A DNA stretch of 64,000 nucleotides from an uncultured Eubacteriales bacterium (GCA_900546255.1 URCB01000002.1:38280-102279), one strand, 5' to 3'. Counted from the first letter of the stretch, positions 17,603 to 26,349 are shown. Program-made: numbers and translations. The notes: generated by a model from the sequence alone, not told the origin.

Positions 17603-17795
17603 GAAAGCCCCGCTCTGGCCGTGGGGACCCAATTAAAACCTGCACGAGATGGCAGGTGGGTTGCCTCCGCCAAGTTTCGTTGCTTCCAACTTCCAGCTGA
17701 AGCCGGGAGGCCTGCAGTCCACAGGGCGAGTGAGCATCCCGTTTAAGAAATGTGGGTTTAAAAGGGTCCAGATTCCACGCACCGAGCAGGGCGCC
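17603..17795 (-). ncRNA. ssrS: Probable 6S RNA
   Basis: A 193-nt stretch without a plausible protein folds into one long rod on the minus strand. The 5' arm CCCTGCTC...GCGTGG...GGACCC pairs with the 3' arm GGGTCC...CCACGGC...GAGCGGGG, enclosing a large bubble (TTTTAAACCCACATTTC / GTTTTAATT) and an inner arm GGCCTCC...GGAGGC. A long closing stem, a central AU-rich bubble and an inner stem-loop in about 190 nt is the architecture of 6S RNA, which binds housekeeping RNA polymerase. The 3' end runs into a T-rich tract. SRP, RNase P and tmRNA signature sequences are absent. The assignment is by structure and memory, not by a covariance model. Confidence 0.6.
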
Positions 17796-17840
17796 TGATT
17801 GTGTCATGTATGGGGAGCGGTGAGGTGGGAAGAGAGGGGA

Positions 17841-18137
17841 TTAGGAGTCCTCCTCATCCTCTTCGGCGAAGAGTTCCTTCATGAATTCCTCATAGACGGC
17901 ATCCATTTCCTCGTCGCTGTCCAGGGTAGAGAGGATTTCCTCGCCGTTTTCCTGGATGGCTTTTAGAATGACCAAGCCCAGTTCCTCTTCGGGGGTTTCC
18001 TCCCCTTCCTGTTCAGCAGGGAAGAACGCCAGATAGGTTTGGCCGTTCCACTCAATGGTGTCCAGATGTTCCAGTTCGAATTCGTTGCCGTCTTCGTCGG
18101 TGACGGTGATAAAATTCCCGCCGTATTCTTCTTGCAT
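17841..18137 (-). CDS. DUF1292 (YrzB-like) small acidic protein
   Basis: A 98-residue acidic protein beginning MQEEYGGNFITVTDEDGNEF. The opening strand pattern followed by LEHLDTIEWNGQTYLAFFPA and a Glu/Asp-rich C-terminus are typical of DUF1292, a Firmicutes family of unknown function often near the yrrL/ruvX region. I start it at ATG 18137, which has AAAGGAGA upstream; the longer open frame has no ribosome site. It has its own promoter, and the probable 6S RNA lies just downstream on the same strand. Confidence 0.8.
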   Translation of the reverse strand: MQEEYGGNFITVTDEDGNEFELEHLDTIEWNGQTYLAFFPAEQEGEETPEEELGLVILKAIQENGEEILSTLDSDEEMDAVYEEFMKELFAEEDEEDS

Positions 18138-18167
18138 AGAGATGGTCTCCTTTGCTGTTCTGTCTGT

Positions 18168-18196
18168 ATTGTACCCTGTCAAAATGAAAAAAGCAA
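18168..18196 (-). promoter_or_regulatory. Promoter of the DUF1292 gene
   Basis: Minus strand: TTGCTT, 17-bp spacer, TACAAT. A TTGACA lies inside the spacer but is too close to the -10 box. Confidence 0.55.
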
Positions 18197-18253
18197 GACC
18201 AATGAGACGAAAAGTTTCGGTAAAGTTTCCTGAAAAACCTCCTTTTCCACGGA

Positions 18254-18281
18254 TAGACAAATTGGAATCCTGTGGTATAAT
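18254..18281 (+). promoter_or_regulatory. Promoter of the penicillin-binding protein gene
   Basis: TAGACA, 16-bp spacer, perfect TATAAT, giving a leader of about 125 nt. Confidence 0.6.
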
Positions 18282-18411
18282 ACATAGAATAAACGCGGTT
18301 TTCCCTTTCTGGCGCAGGCCAAAGAAGAAAAGCACCCAAACAGAAACGGCCGGCCGCTTCTAGGCAGGAGCGCGTCGGATTCCACGATACAGAACTTTTG
18401 GAGGTGTCAAT

Positions 18412-20847
18412 TTGGACCGTAGAGACACACACGCTTCCGCTGACCGGCGCGACCCGCGGGATGCCCGGGACCGGCGGGGCGCCAGTTCCAAGCGAAAACG
18501 GAAAAACCACGGTCGGGGCTTCAAGGCCGTGATGACCGTTGTGCTGATCCTTGTCATCACCATGGTCATGCTCCTGTGCATGGCAGCCATCTACATTAAA
18601 AATGTAATCATTCCTGAGGCAAGTTTGGAGATGGCGGATTTCAACCCCAACCTGACCAGTACGATGTACTATAAAGATCCCGATACGGGAAACTATGAAG
18701 TGATGCAAACCCTATATGGCAGTGAAAACCGCGTTTGGGTCGATCTCTCTGAGATCCCGAAGAACCTGCAAAACGCCGCCGTAGCCATCGAGGACAAGCG
18801 ATTCTATGACCACAACGGAGTGGACTGGGTTCGTACCGCAAAAGCTATCCTGCTGATGTTCACCGGCGGTGACATTCAGGGGGGCTCCACCATCACCCAG
18901 CAGCTCATTAAAAATATGACCGATGACGATGAGGTAACCGTCAAGCGAAAGGTCATGGAGATTTTCCGGGCCCTGGAGTTTGAGAAAAACTACTCCAAAG
19001 AGGAAATCTTGGAGGCTTACCTCAATTATATTTACCTGGGCCAGGGCTGCAACGGGGTATACACCGCAGCGTACACCTACTTTGGAAAGCATGTGTCGGA
19101 ACTCTCCCTGGCAGAGTGTGCCAGCTTGATCGCCATTACCAACAACCCCTCTAAGTACGATCCCCTGAGCAAGCGGGAGATCACGGACGCCGAAACCGGC
19201 GAGACCAAGACCACGGCGCAGTACAACAAGGAGCGCCAGGAGTTGATCCTCCAAGCCATGCTGGAGCAGGGGATGATCGCCCAGGAGGAGTACGACCAGG
19301 CCGTGGCAGAGGAGCTGGTGTTCAACACCTCCGGGGACGATGGCGAAAGTGAGAGCACACAGACCACATCCACGGTTTATTCCTGGTATGAGGATCAAGT
19401 CATCAACGACGTAATCGATGATTTGGTGGCAACCTACGGTTGGTCGGAGACGTATGCCCAAGACATGGTGTTCTCTGGCGGCCTGGAGATCTATACCTGT
19501 ATGAACCCCGATGTGCAAGCGGCGGTGGATTCGGTCTATCAAGACCAAAGCAACCTGAACTACACCTCCAGCAGCGGACAGCAGCTCCAGTCGGCCATTA
19601 CCATTGTGGACAATTCGACCGGCGAAGTGGTAGCCATGGCCGGCGGGATGGGCGAGAAAACCGTCAGCCGCGGTTTGAACCGAGCCACAGGCAGTTTGCG
19701 GCCCCCAGGGTCCTCCATTAAGCCCTTGTCCGTGTATGCACCGGCCATTGAGCTGAACCTGGTGACCCCCCTGACTGTGGTGGAAGACAGCCCCCACAGC
19801 CAAGTGGATGGCAGAGACTGGCCGGTCAACGCCATCGGCGTCTATAAGGGGGACATGACCGTGTCCCAGGCGGTGAAGGAATCCACCAACACCGTGGCTG
19901 TCAAGGTGCTGGACATGGTGGGGGCAGAAACCAGCTTTAATTTCATGCAGGATAAGTTCCACATTGAGCTGGTCCGCTCCCTCACCAAGAACAACACTAC
20001 CTATACGGACATTAACCTTGCCTCTCTGGCCCTGGGTGGCCTGACCCAGGGGGTCAGCACCTACGACATGGCCGCTGCCTACTCTACCTTTGCCCGCCAG
20101 GGCACCTATATCGCGCCGAAGACCTATACGATGGTCACGGACAACAATGGTCAAGTTCTCCTGCGCAATGAGAGCGAGGAGGAGACCATCCTGGCCGAGC
20201 GCACCACCTACTACATCACAGAGATGCTTCAGCAGGTGGTGACGGGAGGTTCCGGGGCCACCGGTAAGGCCGCCAACTTCAGCGGCCAGGAGATCGCCGG
20301 CAAAACCGGTACCACCACCTCCCGGCGGGACCTGTGGTTTGTAGGCTATACCCCCTATTACACCGCTGCAGTGTGGACGGGGTATGATCAGCAGGAGCGG
20401 TTGTCCAGCAGCCTGGGCAATCCTTCTACCGGGCTGTGGCGGCAGGTCATGTCGGCCGTTCACCAGAACCTGGCCTATAAGGACTTCACCCAGCCGGATT
20501 CCTCCAACCTGCGCACCGTCACCTACTGCCTGTCCAGTGGGATGCTGGCCACTTCTGCCTGTGGCAGCAATGTGGCCACGGGTACCTTCTATGCCGACGA
20601 TGTGCCCACCAGCTCCTGCACCTATCATCGCGTAACGGTGCCGACAACGGACCCGGATACCGGTGCTACCGGAGACGGGACTGGCGACAACACCGATTCT
20701 GGGACCACCGATCCCGGTACCGATCCTGGGACGGATACGCCGCCTACCACCGATCCTGGGACCGATCCTACCACGCCTCCGGCAGAAGGAGGCACCGAGA
20801 CCACTGGCCGGCGCAGGCGGAACTACGCCCTTCGCCCCGTCAGTTAG
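18412..20847 (+). CDS. Class A penicillin-binding protein (bifunctional peptidoglycan synthase)
   Basis: Polymerises and cross-links peptidoglycan outside the membrane. The 811-residue protein has a very basic cytoplasmic head (about residues 1-38), one membrane segment (about 39-62), a GT51 glycosyltransferase domain with AVAIEDKRFYDHNGVDW and GGSTITQQLIKN, and a transpeptidase domain with PGSSIKPLSVY (SxxK) and GKTGTT. The last ~50 residues are a Thr/Asp/Pro/Gly-rich tail with repeated DPGTD units. Translation starts at a TTG (18412), with GGAGGT six bases upstream; no ATG fits. Single-gene unit with its own promoter and terminator. Confidence 0.95.
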   Translation: MDRRDTHASADRRDPRDARDRRGASSKRKRKNHGRGFKAVMTVVLILVITMVMLLCMAAIYIKNVIIPEASLEMADFNPNLTSTMYYKDPDTGNYEVMQTLYGSENRVWVDLSEIPKNLQNAAVAIEDKRFYDHNGVDWVRTAKAILLMFTGGDIQGGSTITQQLIKNMTDDDEVTVKRKVMEIFRALEFEKNYSKEEILEAYLNYIYLGQGCNGVYTAAYTYFGKHVSELSLAECASLIAITNNPSKYDPLSKREITDAETGETKTTAQYNKERQELILQAMLEQGMIAQEEYDQAVAEELVFNTSGDDGESESTQTTSTVYSWYEDQVINDVIDDLVATYGWSETYAQDMVFSGGLEIYTCMNPDVQAAVDSVYQDQSNLNYTSSSGQQLQSAITIVDNSTGEVVAMAGGMGEKTVSRGLNRATGSLRPPGSSIKPLSVYAPAIELNLVTPLTVVEDSPHSQVDGRDWPVNAIGVYKGDMTVSQAVKESTNTVAVKVLDMVGAETSFNFMQDKFHIELVRSLTKNNTTYTDINLASLALGGLTQGVSTYDMAAAYSTFARQGTYIAPKTYTMVTDNNGQVLLRNESEEETILAERTTYYITEMLQQVVTGGSGATGKAANFSGQEIAGKTGTTTSRRDLWFVGYTPYYTAAVWTGYDQQERLSSSLGNPSTGLWRQVMSAVHQNLAYKDFTQPDSSNLRTVTYCLSSGMLATSACGSNVATGTFYADDVPTSSCTYHRVTVPTTDPDTGATGDGTGDNTDSGTTDPGTDPGTDTPPTTDPGTDPTTPPAEGGTETTGRRRRNYALRPVS

Positions 20848-20867
20848 CATCCTTCCCATTCACTTTG

Positions 20868-20900
20868 AAAGGGACTCTGCTTTGGCAGAGTCCCTTTTTG
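20868..20900 (+). terminator. Terminator after the penicillin-binding protein gene
   Basis: AAAGGGACTCTGC pairs with GCAGAGTCCCTTT around TTTG, followed by a T run. Confidence 0.88.
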
Positions 20901-20964
20901 CAGGAAATGACCGAAACGACGGCCATTCCTCAGGAAAAACTGTCGTTCAGACAAGTACTTTGGG

Positions 20965-20993
20965 TTGCCATGGAAGGACAGATGTGATAGAAT
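20965..20993 (+). promoter_or_regulatory. Promoter of the ACT-hom-lysC operon
   Basis: TTGCCA, 17-bp spacer, TAGAAT, about 45 bp upstream of the first gene. The short leader holds no recognisable lysine riboswitch or T-box. Confidence 0.6.
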
Positions 20994-21036
20994 ATCCCTC
21001 GCACCAACCCAAGCGGCGACGAAATGGAGGCGAACT

Positions 21037-21477
21037 ATGTCCAAGACGCCAAACTATTATATTGTAGAAGCCGATGCGCTGCCGGAGATCTTCCGCAAAG
21101 TGGTGGAAGCCCGGCGCATGCTGGACACGGGGGAGGCCGAAACGGTCAACCAGGCGGTCCAGCTCACGGGGATCAGCCGCAGCGCGTTTTACAAATATCG
21201 GGACGCGGTCCGGCCCTTCCAGGATATGCTCCATGGCCGGATCGTTACCTTTCAAATCATGATGAAGGATGAACCGGGGATCCTTTCCCAGGTTCTGAAC
21301 TTTTTTGCCGACTCTGGGGCCAATATCCTCACCATCAACCAGGGCCTGCCCATCAACGGCTGCGCTGTGGTGACGGTGAATGCAGAGACTTCCGGCCTGC
21401 GCGGGTCTTTGCAGGAACTGTTGGCCCAGCTCAACGAGGCAGAGGGGGTTCTCCGGGGGGAGATCCTGGCAGGCTAA
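21037..21477 (+). CDS. UPF0735-type ACT-domain protein (PheB-like)
   Basis: A 146-residue protein with an N-terminal helix-turn-helix-like half (AVQLTGISRSAFYKYRDAV, about residues 40-58) and a C-terminal ACT domain (about 70-145; MMKDEPGILSQVLNFFADSG). The ACT part suggests amino-acid binding; the front half resembles a DNA-binding helix pair. Relatives lie beside homoserine dehydrogenase or prephenate dehydratase genes in Firmicutes. GGAGG precedes ATG 21037. It is 43 bp upstream of hom, whose own C-terminal regulatory domain looks degraded, so it may sense threonine or a related amino acid for the operon. That last point is inference. Confidence 0.85.
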   Translation: MSKTPNYYIVEADALPEIFRKVVEARRMLDTGEAETVNQAVQLTGISRSAFYKYRDAVRPFQDMLHGRIVTFQIMMKDEPGILSQVLNFFADSGANILTINQGLPINGCAVVTVNAETSGLRGSLQELLAQLNEAEGVLRGEILAG

Positions 21478-21520
21478 CGGCGCAAGCCATAGAATACAGA
21501 ACAAAGGATGGAAACAAACC

Positions 21521-22711
21521 ATGGTAAATGTTGCAATTTTAGGTTTCGGTGTTGTAGGCTCCGGTGTGGCGGAGGTCCTCACCGGCACGGGTGAGGGGAT
21601 CCACAAGAAAGCAGACGATCTGCTGGCACTGAAGTATATTTTAGACGTCCGTCAATTTCCGGACAGCCCCTTTGCCGGCTGCTTTGTCCAGGACTTTTCC
21701 GTGATTGAAAATGATCCGGAAGTTCAGGTGGTGGTGGAGACCATCGGGGGCATGGGGGCCGCCTTGGACTTCACAGAACGGGCCCTGAAGGCGGGCAAAA
21801 GTGTGGTGACATCGAATAAGGAACTGGTGGCGACCCACGGCCGCCGGCTGCTGGCCCTGGCGGCAGAGCACCAGGCGGTCTACCTCTTTGAGGCCAGCGT
21901 GGGTGGGGGCATCCCCATCCTGCGCCCCCTCAGTGAGTGCATGGCGGCCAACGCCATTCTGGAGATCTGCGGCATCCTCAACGGTACCGCCAACTATATC
22001 TTCACCCGGATGGTCCAAGACGGCATCCCCTTTGCGCAGGCCCTGAAGGGGGCCCAGGCCAACGGGTATGCTGAGCAGGATCCCTCCGCCGACGTGGAGG
22101 GGAAGGACACCTGTCGGAAGCTGTGCATCCTCTCCTCCATTGCCTTCGGCTGGCAGCTGCTGCCGGAGCAGGTGCCCACCACCGGCATCACCCAGATTAC
22201 CTTGGAGGACGAGGCCTATGCCGCCGCCTGCGGCCGGCGGATTAAGCTGCTGGGCCGGGCCATTGCTCAGGCGGACGGGAAGGTCTGTGCCTATGTGGAA
22301 CCCCATTTTGTGGGCCAGCAGGACCCCCTGGCCGGTGTGGAGGATGTGTTCAATGCTATTTTGGTGAAGGGCGATGCCACCGGCGACGTGATGTTCTACG
22401 GCAGAGGGGCCGGGAAGCTTCCCACCGCCAGCGCGGTGGTGGCCGATGTGATTGCCGCTGCCCGGCAGCTGGAGCGGGCCAGCTATCGTCCTTGGAGCCC
22501 CAACCGGCCGGAGGCCGTGGTTTCCCCGGATACCTTGGCCACCCAGTGGTATGTCCGCCTGGCGCAGGGGACGCTGGAAGGGGAGCGGCTGACCATCCCC
22601 GGCGCAGCCGAGGGGGAGAGCGGCTGGCTTACCCCCGCCATGACCCGGCCAGAGCTGGAGCAGCAGCTGGCAGGCAAAGCGGTGCTGGCCGTCATCCGGG
22701 TGTTGGACTGA
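21521..22711 (+). CDS. hom: Homoserine dehydrogenase
   Basis: Reduces aspartate semialdehyde to homoserine, the branch point to threonine and methionine. It starts MVNVAILGFGVVGSGVAEVL (nucleotide-binding fold) and has TSNKELVATHG, ASVGGGIPILRPL and GILNGTANYIFTRM, all family signatures. At 396 residues it is about 35 shorter than the B. subtilis enzyme: the C-terminal ~65 residues contain QWYVRLAQGTLEG but lack the RPGVLA-type core of an ACT domain, so feedback control by this chain is doubtful. ATG 21521 has AAAGGA ten bases upstream. It sits between the ACT protein and lysC. Confidence 0.94.
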   Translation: MVNVAILGFGVVGSGVAEVLTGTGEGIHKKADDLLALKYILDVRQFPDSPFAGCFVQDFSVIENDPEVQVVVETIGGMGAALDFTERALKAGKSVVTSNKELVATHGRRLLALAAEHQAVYLFEASVGGGIPILRPLSECMAANAILEICGILNGTANYIFTRMVQDGIPFAQALKGAQANGYAEQDPSADVEGKDTCRKLCILSSIAFGWQLLPEQVPTTGITQITLEDEAYAAACGRRIKLLGRAIAQADGKVCAYVEPHFVGQQDPLAGVEDVFNAILVKGDATGDVMFYGRGAGKLPTASAVVADVIAAARQLERASYRPWSPNRPEAVVSPDTLATQWYVRLAQGTLEGERLTIPGAAEGESGWLTPAMTRPELEQQLAGKAVLAVIRVLD

Positions 22712-22813
22712 CGGTTTCTCCCCCTGGAACATAACATGGGGGAAAGGTGATCTTGAGCAATCTCGTTCCCAATGGCCCGGCGGGGCTGGGCCGTTTGACT
22801 GGAGGTATGTGAG

Positions 22814-24028
22814 ATGGGACTGATTGTACAAAAATTTGGAGGGACCTCCGTAGCCAATGCAGAACGGCTGCGGAACGTCGCGGAAATCATTGCGGAAACT
22901 TACCGCCAGGGCAACCAGGTGGTGGCGGTTCTCTCTGCCCAGGGGGACACCACCGACGACCTCATTGAAAAGGCCCAGGAGATTAACCCCAAGGCCTCCC
23001 GGCGGGAGATGGATATGCTCCTGTCCACCGGGGAGCAGATCTCTTGTTCTCTGTGTGCCATGGCCGTGGAGGCCCTGGGTCTGCCGGTGGTTTCCCTCAC
23101 AGGCTGGCAGGCCGGGGTGCAGACCAACAGCAGCTACAGCAGCGCACGGATCAAAAAGATCGACGTGGAGCGCATCCAGTCTGAAATTGACCGGAACCAC
23201 TCCATCGTCATTGTCACCGGCTTTCAGGGGATCAACAAGTATGGTGACATCACCACCCTGGGACGGGGAGGGTCTGACACCTCCGCCGTGGCCTTGGCCG
23301 CGGCCTTGAAGGCAGATCTCTGCCAGATCTATACCGATGTGGATGGCATCTACACCGCCGACCCCCGCCACGTCAAGGGGGCCCGGAAGCTGGAGGAGAT
23401 CACCTTCGATGAAATGCTGGAGCTGGCCAGCTTGGGGGCCCAGGTGCTCCACAACCGCTCTGTGGAACTGGCCAAGAAGTATCAGGTGAATTTGGAAGTG
23501 CTGTCCAGCTTCGAGAGAAAGCCGGGCACGAAAGTCAAGGAGGTTGCAAAGAACATGGAAAAGACCCAGATCAGCGGCGTAGCAACAGACAAAAACGTGG
23601 CCCGCCTGGCCCTGGTGGGGGTGGAAGACCGGCCTGGCATTGCCTACAAAGTGTTCTCTCTGCTGGGACAGAAAAACATCAACGTGGACATCATCGTCCA
23701 GTCCATTGGCCGGCAGGGGACCCAGGACATCAGCTTTACCGTGCGCCGCAGCGACGTGGACCAAGCGGTGGCGCTGCTCCAAGAGCACAAGGAGAGCTTG
23801 CCCTTCGATCACATCGACGTGGATCAGAGCGTGGTGAAAGTTTCCATTGTTGGCGCCGGCATGGTGGACAACGCCGGCGTGGCTGCCAAGATGTTTGGTG
23901 CACTGTACGATGCAGACATCAACATTCATATGATTTCCACCAGTGAGATCAAGGTTTCTGTCCTGCTGGACGAGTCGGATGCCAAGCTGGCGGTCCAGGC
24001 CATCCACGACAAATTCTTTGGCGAATAA
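22814..24028 (+). CDS. lysC: Aspartate kinase
   Basis: Phosphorylates aspartate, the first step to lysine, threonine and methionine. The 404-residue chain opens with the kinase motif LIVQKFGGTSVANAERL, has TLGRGGSDTSAVALA near residue 150, and carries two C-terminal ACT domains (around VGVEDRPGIAYKVF and SIVGAGMVDNAGVAAKMF), so it should be feedback-controlled. GGAGGT precedes ATG 22814. It is the last gene of the ACT-hom-lysC operon; asd and dapA are not here. A GC-rich hairpin follows the stop codon. Confidence 0.95.
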   Translation: MGLIVQKFGGTSVANAERLRNVAEIIAETYRQGNQVVAVLSAQGDTTDDLIEKAQEINPKASRREMDMLLSTGEQISCSLCAMAVEALGLPVVSLTGWQAGVQTNSSYSSARIKKIDVERIQSEIDRNHSIVIVTGFQGINKYGDITTLGRGGSDTSAVALAAALKADLCQIYTDVDGIYTADPRHVKGARKLEEITFDEMLELASLGAQVLHNRSVELAKKYQVNLEVLSSFERKPGTKVKEVAKNMEKTQISGVATDKNVARLALVGVEDRPGIAYKVFSLLGQKNINVDIIVQSIGRQGTQDISFTVRRSDVDQAVALLQEHKESLPFDHIDVDQSVVKVSIVGAGMVDNAGVAAKMFGALYDADINIHMISTSEIKVSVLLDESDAKLAVQAIHDKFFGE

Positions 24029-24048
24029 AGGAAAAATCGGGAGAAAAC

Positions 24049-24086
24049 AGGGGAGCCAAGGAGCACGATTGGCTCCCCTGAAGATT
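24049..24086 (+). terminator. Terminator after lysC
   Basis: CAGGGGAGCCAA pairs with TTGGCTCCCCTG around an 8-nt loop; the T tract after it is weak (AAGATTTCCTTG). Confidence 0.65.
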
Positions 24087-24166
24087 TCCTTGTCATATTT
24101 AGGCGAAACGCCTAAAATCGACGAAGAAAGCGGAATTTTTTTTCTCAGATGCGATACATTCCCTGC

Positions 24167-24195
24167 TTGTAATTTGAGAAATCCTTTGCTATAAT
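24167..24195 (+). promoter_or_regulatory. Promoter of the etfB-etfA-acyl-CoA dehydrogenase operon
   Basis: TTGTAA, 17-bp spacer, perfect TATAAT. Transcription would start near 24202, leaving a leader of about 210 nt before etfB. Confidence 0.7.
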
Positions 24196-24410
24196 ACACC
24201 ACGTAACGTACAGGAGGGGTGCGCGATTTGACACTCTTCCAAGAAACGTCTGCCACCGGGGGGAAACTCTGGGTCGGCGTTTATCTGGCGGGTGTGCTGC
24301 GGCTGCCCAGCGGAACGGAAAGAACGCAAGTGCTTCTAGTCTTCCCATTCCGATGGAGCCCCAGAACAACCACCAAAATAAAACAAATCAAAAATAGGGG
24401 GAAATCAGAA
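24196..24410 (+). other. Long etfB leader with an internal ribosome site
   Basis: About 210 nt between promoter and etfB. A strong AGGAGG (24212-24217) stands just after the expected transcription start, with GTG 24219 and TTG 24228 behind it. The frame from there has no stop codon and runs into etfB. The encoded extension (rich in Thr, Arg, Gly) is not found on EtfB proteins. It may be a leader peptide reading into etfB or a chance site. Confidence 0.4.
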
Positions 24411-25220
24411 ATGAACATACTTGTTTGCATTAAACAAGTGCCGGACACGACCATTATCAAAATTGATCCCGAGACCAACACCCTGATGCGTGAGGGCGTT
24501 CCCGCCATCGTCAGCCCCTTCGATGCTTATGCACTCGAAGCTGCTGCCCGCATCAAGGACAAGTACAAGGACACCAAGATTGTCGTCCTGTCCATGGGCC
24601 CCGAGCAGGCTCTGGCCGCTCTGAAGGAGTGCCTGTCTGTCGGCGGCGACAAGGCTTACCTGGTCTCCGACCGCGCTTGCGGTGGTTCCGACACTCTGGC
24701 CACCGGCTACATCCTCTCCAAGGCTAAGGAGAAGGTCGAGGAGCTGGAAGGCATCAAGTTCGACATGCTGATGTTCGGCAAGCAGGCCATCGACGGCGAT
24801 ACCGCTCAGGTTGGTCCTCAGGTTGCCGAGGATCTGGACATTCCCCAGGTTACCTATGCTTGGGAAGTTTGGCCCACCGAGGACGGCCAGCACGTGCGCG
24901 TGAAGAAGGAGCTGGAAGAGGGCTTCGAGATCCTCGAGATGGCCTGCCCCTGCGCCGTCACCGTCACCAAGCCCGACTATGAGCCCCGCTTCCCCACCAT
25001 CAAGTCCAAGATGGCTGCCAACAAGGCCAAGATCCCCGTTCTCAACGCTGCCGACTGCGGCCTGGATGTTGAGAGATCCGGCCTGAAGGGTTCTCCCACC
25101 AAGGTTAAGAAGAGCTTCACTCCTCCTCGTAAGGAAGGCGGCCTGAAGATCAAGGAGGAAACTCCTGAAGAGTCCGCAAAGAAGCTGTACGACCTGCTCA
25201 GAGACAAGGGCATTATCTAA
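24411..25220 (+). CDS. etfB: Electron transfer flavoprotein, beta subunit
   Basis: Forms the EtfAB heterodimer that passes electrons to or from acyl-CoA dehydrogenase; in butyrate-forming clostridia this complex bifurcates electrons from NADH to crotonyl-CoA and ferredoxin. The 269-residue chain begins MNILVCIKQVPDTTIIKI and has the MLMFGKQAIDGDTAQVGPQV AMP/FAD-contact region. ATG 24411 is the usual family start, with AGGGGG upstream. Codons such as GCT, GTT and CGT are much commoner here than in neighbouring genes, a sign of high expression. It is 21 bp before etfA. Confidence 0.96.
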   Translation: MNILVCIKQVPDTTIIKIDPETNTLMREGVPAIVSPFDAYALEAAARIKDKYKDTKIVVLSMGPEQALAALKECLSVGGDKAYLVSDRACGGSDTLATGYILSKAKEKVEELEGIKFDMLMFGKQAIDGDTAQVGPQVAEDLDIPQVTYAWEVWPTEDGQHVRVKKELEEGFEILEMACPCAVTVTKPDYEPRFPTIKSKMAANKAKIPVLNAADCGLDVERSGLKGSPTKVKKSFTPPRKEGGLKIKEETPEESAKKLYDLLRDKGII

Positions 25221-25241
25221 TCGAGGGGAGGACGAAGAACA

Positions 25242-26261
25242 ATGTTACAGACTAGCTACGAAGCAAAGACCAAGGACCTGTGGGTCTTTATTGAAACCAA
25301 AGACGGCAAGGCCAGAAACGTTGGCCTGGAGCTGCTGAACCCCGGCCGTCGCCTGGCTGCTATCCAGGGCGGCAAGACCGTGGCTCTGGTGGTTGGCTAC
25401 AACTGCGAAGAGGCTGTCAAGGAAGCCATCGCTTACGGCGCTGACAAGGTTCTGGTGGTGGACGACGAGGTCTACAGCCACTACAGCACCGACGCTTACA
25501 CCGCTGCCATCGTGCACTGCGTCGAGGCTGACTGCCCCACCACCATTCTGATGGGCGCTTCCCCCATGGGCCGTGACCTGGGCCCCCGTGTGGCTGGCCG
25601 TCTGAAGACCGGTCTGACCGCCGACTGCACCTCCCTGGACATCGACGAGGCCACCGGCAAGGTTGCTTGGACCCGTCCCGCTTTCGGTGGTAACCTGATG
25701 GCTACCATTCTCTGCCCCTTCACCTTCCCCCAGATCGGCACCTGCCGTCCTGGCGTGAACAAGAAGCTGGAGCCTGACTACAGCCGCACCGCTGAGGTGG
25801 AGAAGGTTGATTTCGTCTTCCCCGCTGACCAGATCCGCATCAAGGTCATCGAGACCATCGCCGAGGAAGGCGAGAAGGTCGACCTGGAAGGCGCTGACAT
25901 CATCGTGTCCGGCGGCCGTGGCCTGGGTGGCCCCGAGGGCTTCGACACCACCATCAAGCCCCTGGCTGATGCTCTGGGCGCTGTTGTGGGCGCTTCCCGT
26001 GCCGCCGTTGACGCCGGCTGGATCCCCCACTCCCACCAGGTTGGCCAGACCGGTAAGACCGTTGGCCCCAAGCTGTATGTTGCCTGCGGTATCTCCGGCG
26101 CCATCCAGCACCTGGCTGGCATGGGTTCCTCCGACTTCATCGTTGCCATCAACAAGGACGCTGAGGCTCCCATCTTCGGTGTGGCTGACCTGGGTGTCAT
26201 CGGCAACCTGTATGACGTCTGCCCCGCTCTGACCAAGCTGATTCTGGCAGACAAGGACTAA
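25242..26261 (+). CDS. etfA: Electron transfer flavoprotein, alpha subunit
   Basis: Partner of EtfB, carrying the main FAD. The 339-residue chain has the C-terminal FAD-binding signature [20 protein letters not shown] followed by AIQHLAGM. No N-terminal ferredoxin domain is present. GAGGGGAGGA precedes ATG 25242. It shares the high-expression codon pattern of etfB and the following dehydrogenase gene. An 8-bp GC hairpin without a T run lies between it and the dehydrogenase. Confidence 0.96.
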   Translation: MLQTSYEAKTKDLWVFIETKDGKARNVGLELLNPGRRLAAIQGGKTVALVVGYNCEEAVKEAIAYGADKVLVVDDEVYSHYSTDAYTAAIVHCVEADCPTTILMGASPMGRDLGPRVAGRLKTGLTADCTSLDIDEATGKVAWTRPAFGGNLMATILCPFTFPQIGTCRPGVNKKLEPDYSRTAEVEKVDFVFPADQIRIKVIETIAEEGEKVDLEGADIIVSGGRGLGGPEGFDTTIKPLADALGAVVGASRAAVDAGWIPHSHQVGQTGKTVGPKLYVACGISGAIQHLAGMGSSDFIVAINKDAEAPIFGVADLGVIGNLYDVCPALTKLILADKD

Positions 26262-26302
26262 TTCCTTACTTCATTTATAAAAAAATTTAACATATTCCGG
26301 AG

Positions 26303-26322
26303 GCGCCCCCTTCAGGGGGCGC
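26303..26322 (+). other. Intercistronic hairpin between etfA and the dehydrogenase gene
   Basis: GCGCCCCC, loop TTCA, GGGGGCGC, not followed by a T run. More likely an RNA-stability or processing element than a terminator. Confidence 0.6.
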
Positions 26323-26349
26323 TATCCAGGAAAAAGAAAGGAAAACATT

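Noticed and set aside
17603-17795. SRP RNA, tmRNA or RNase P RNA at the non-coding rod
   Set aside because: The conserved GGTCCGGAAGGAAGCAGC-like SRP loop, the tmRNA tag region and the RNase P core are all absent; the long unbranched rod fits 6S better.
17360-17800. Several short frames (80-96 codons) between the alcohol dehydrogenase and DUF1292 genes
   Set aside because: They overlap promoters, a terminator and the structured RNA, lack ribosome sites and have no family pattern.
18712-20859. A 715-codon minus-strand frame opposite the penicillin-binding protein
   Set aside because: Shadow of the GT51/transpeptidase gene, rich in Gly/His/Val with no family pattern.
20994-21036. A lysine riboswitch or threonine attenuator before the ACT-hom-lysC operon
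   Set aside because: The leader is only about 40 nt, too short for either.
21641-24256. An 871-codon open frame on the minus strand across hom and lysC
   Set aside because: It mirrors real genes with clear family motifs; in GC-rich DNA the opposite strand often stays open. It has no ribosome site and low-complexity translation.
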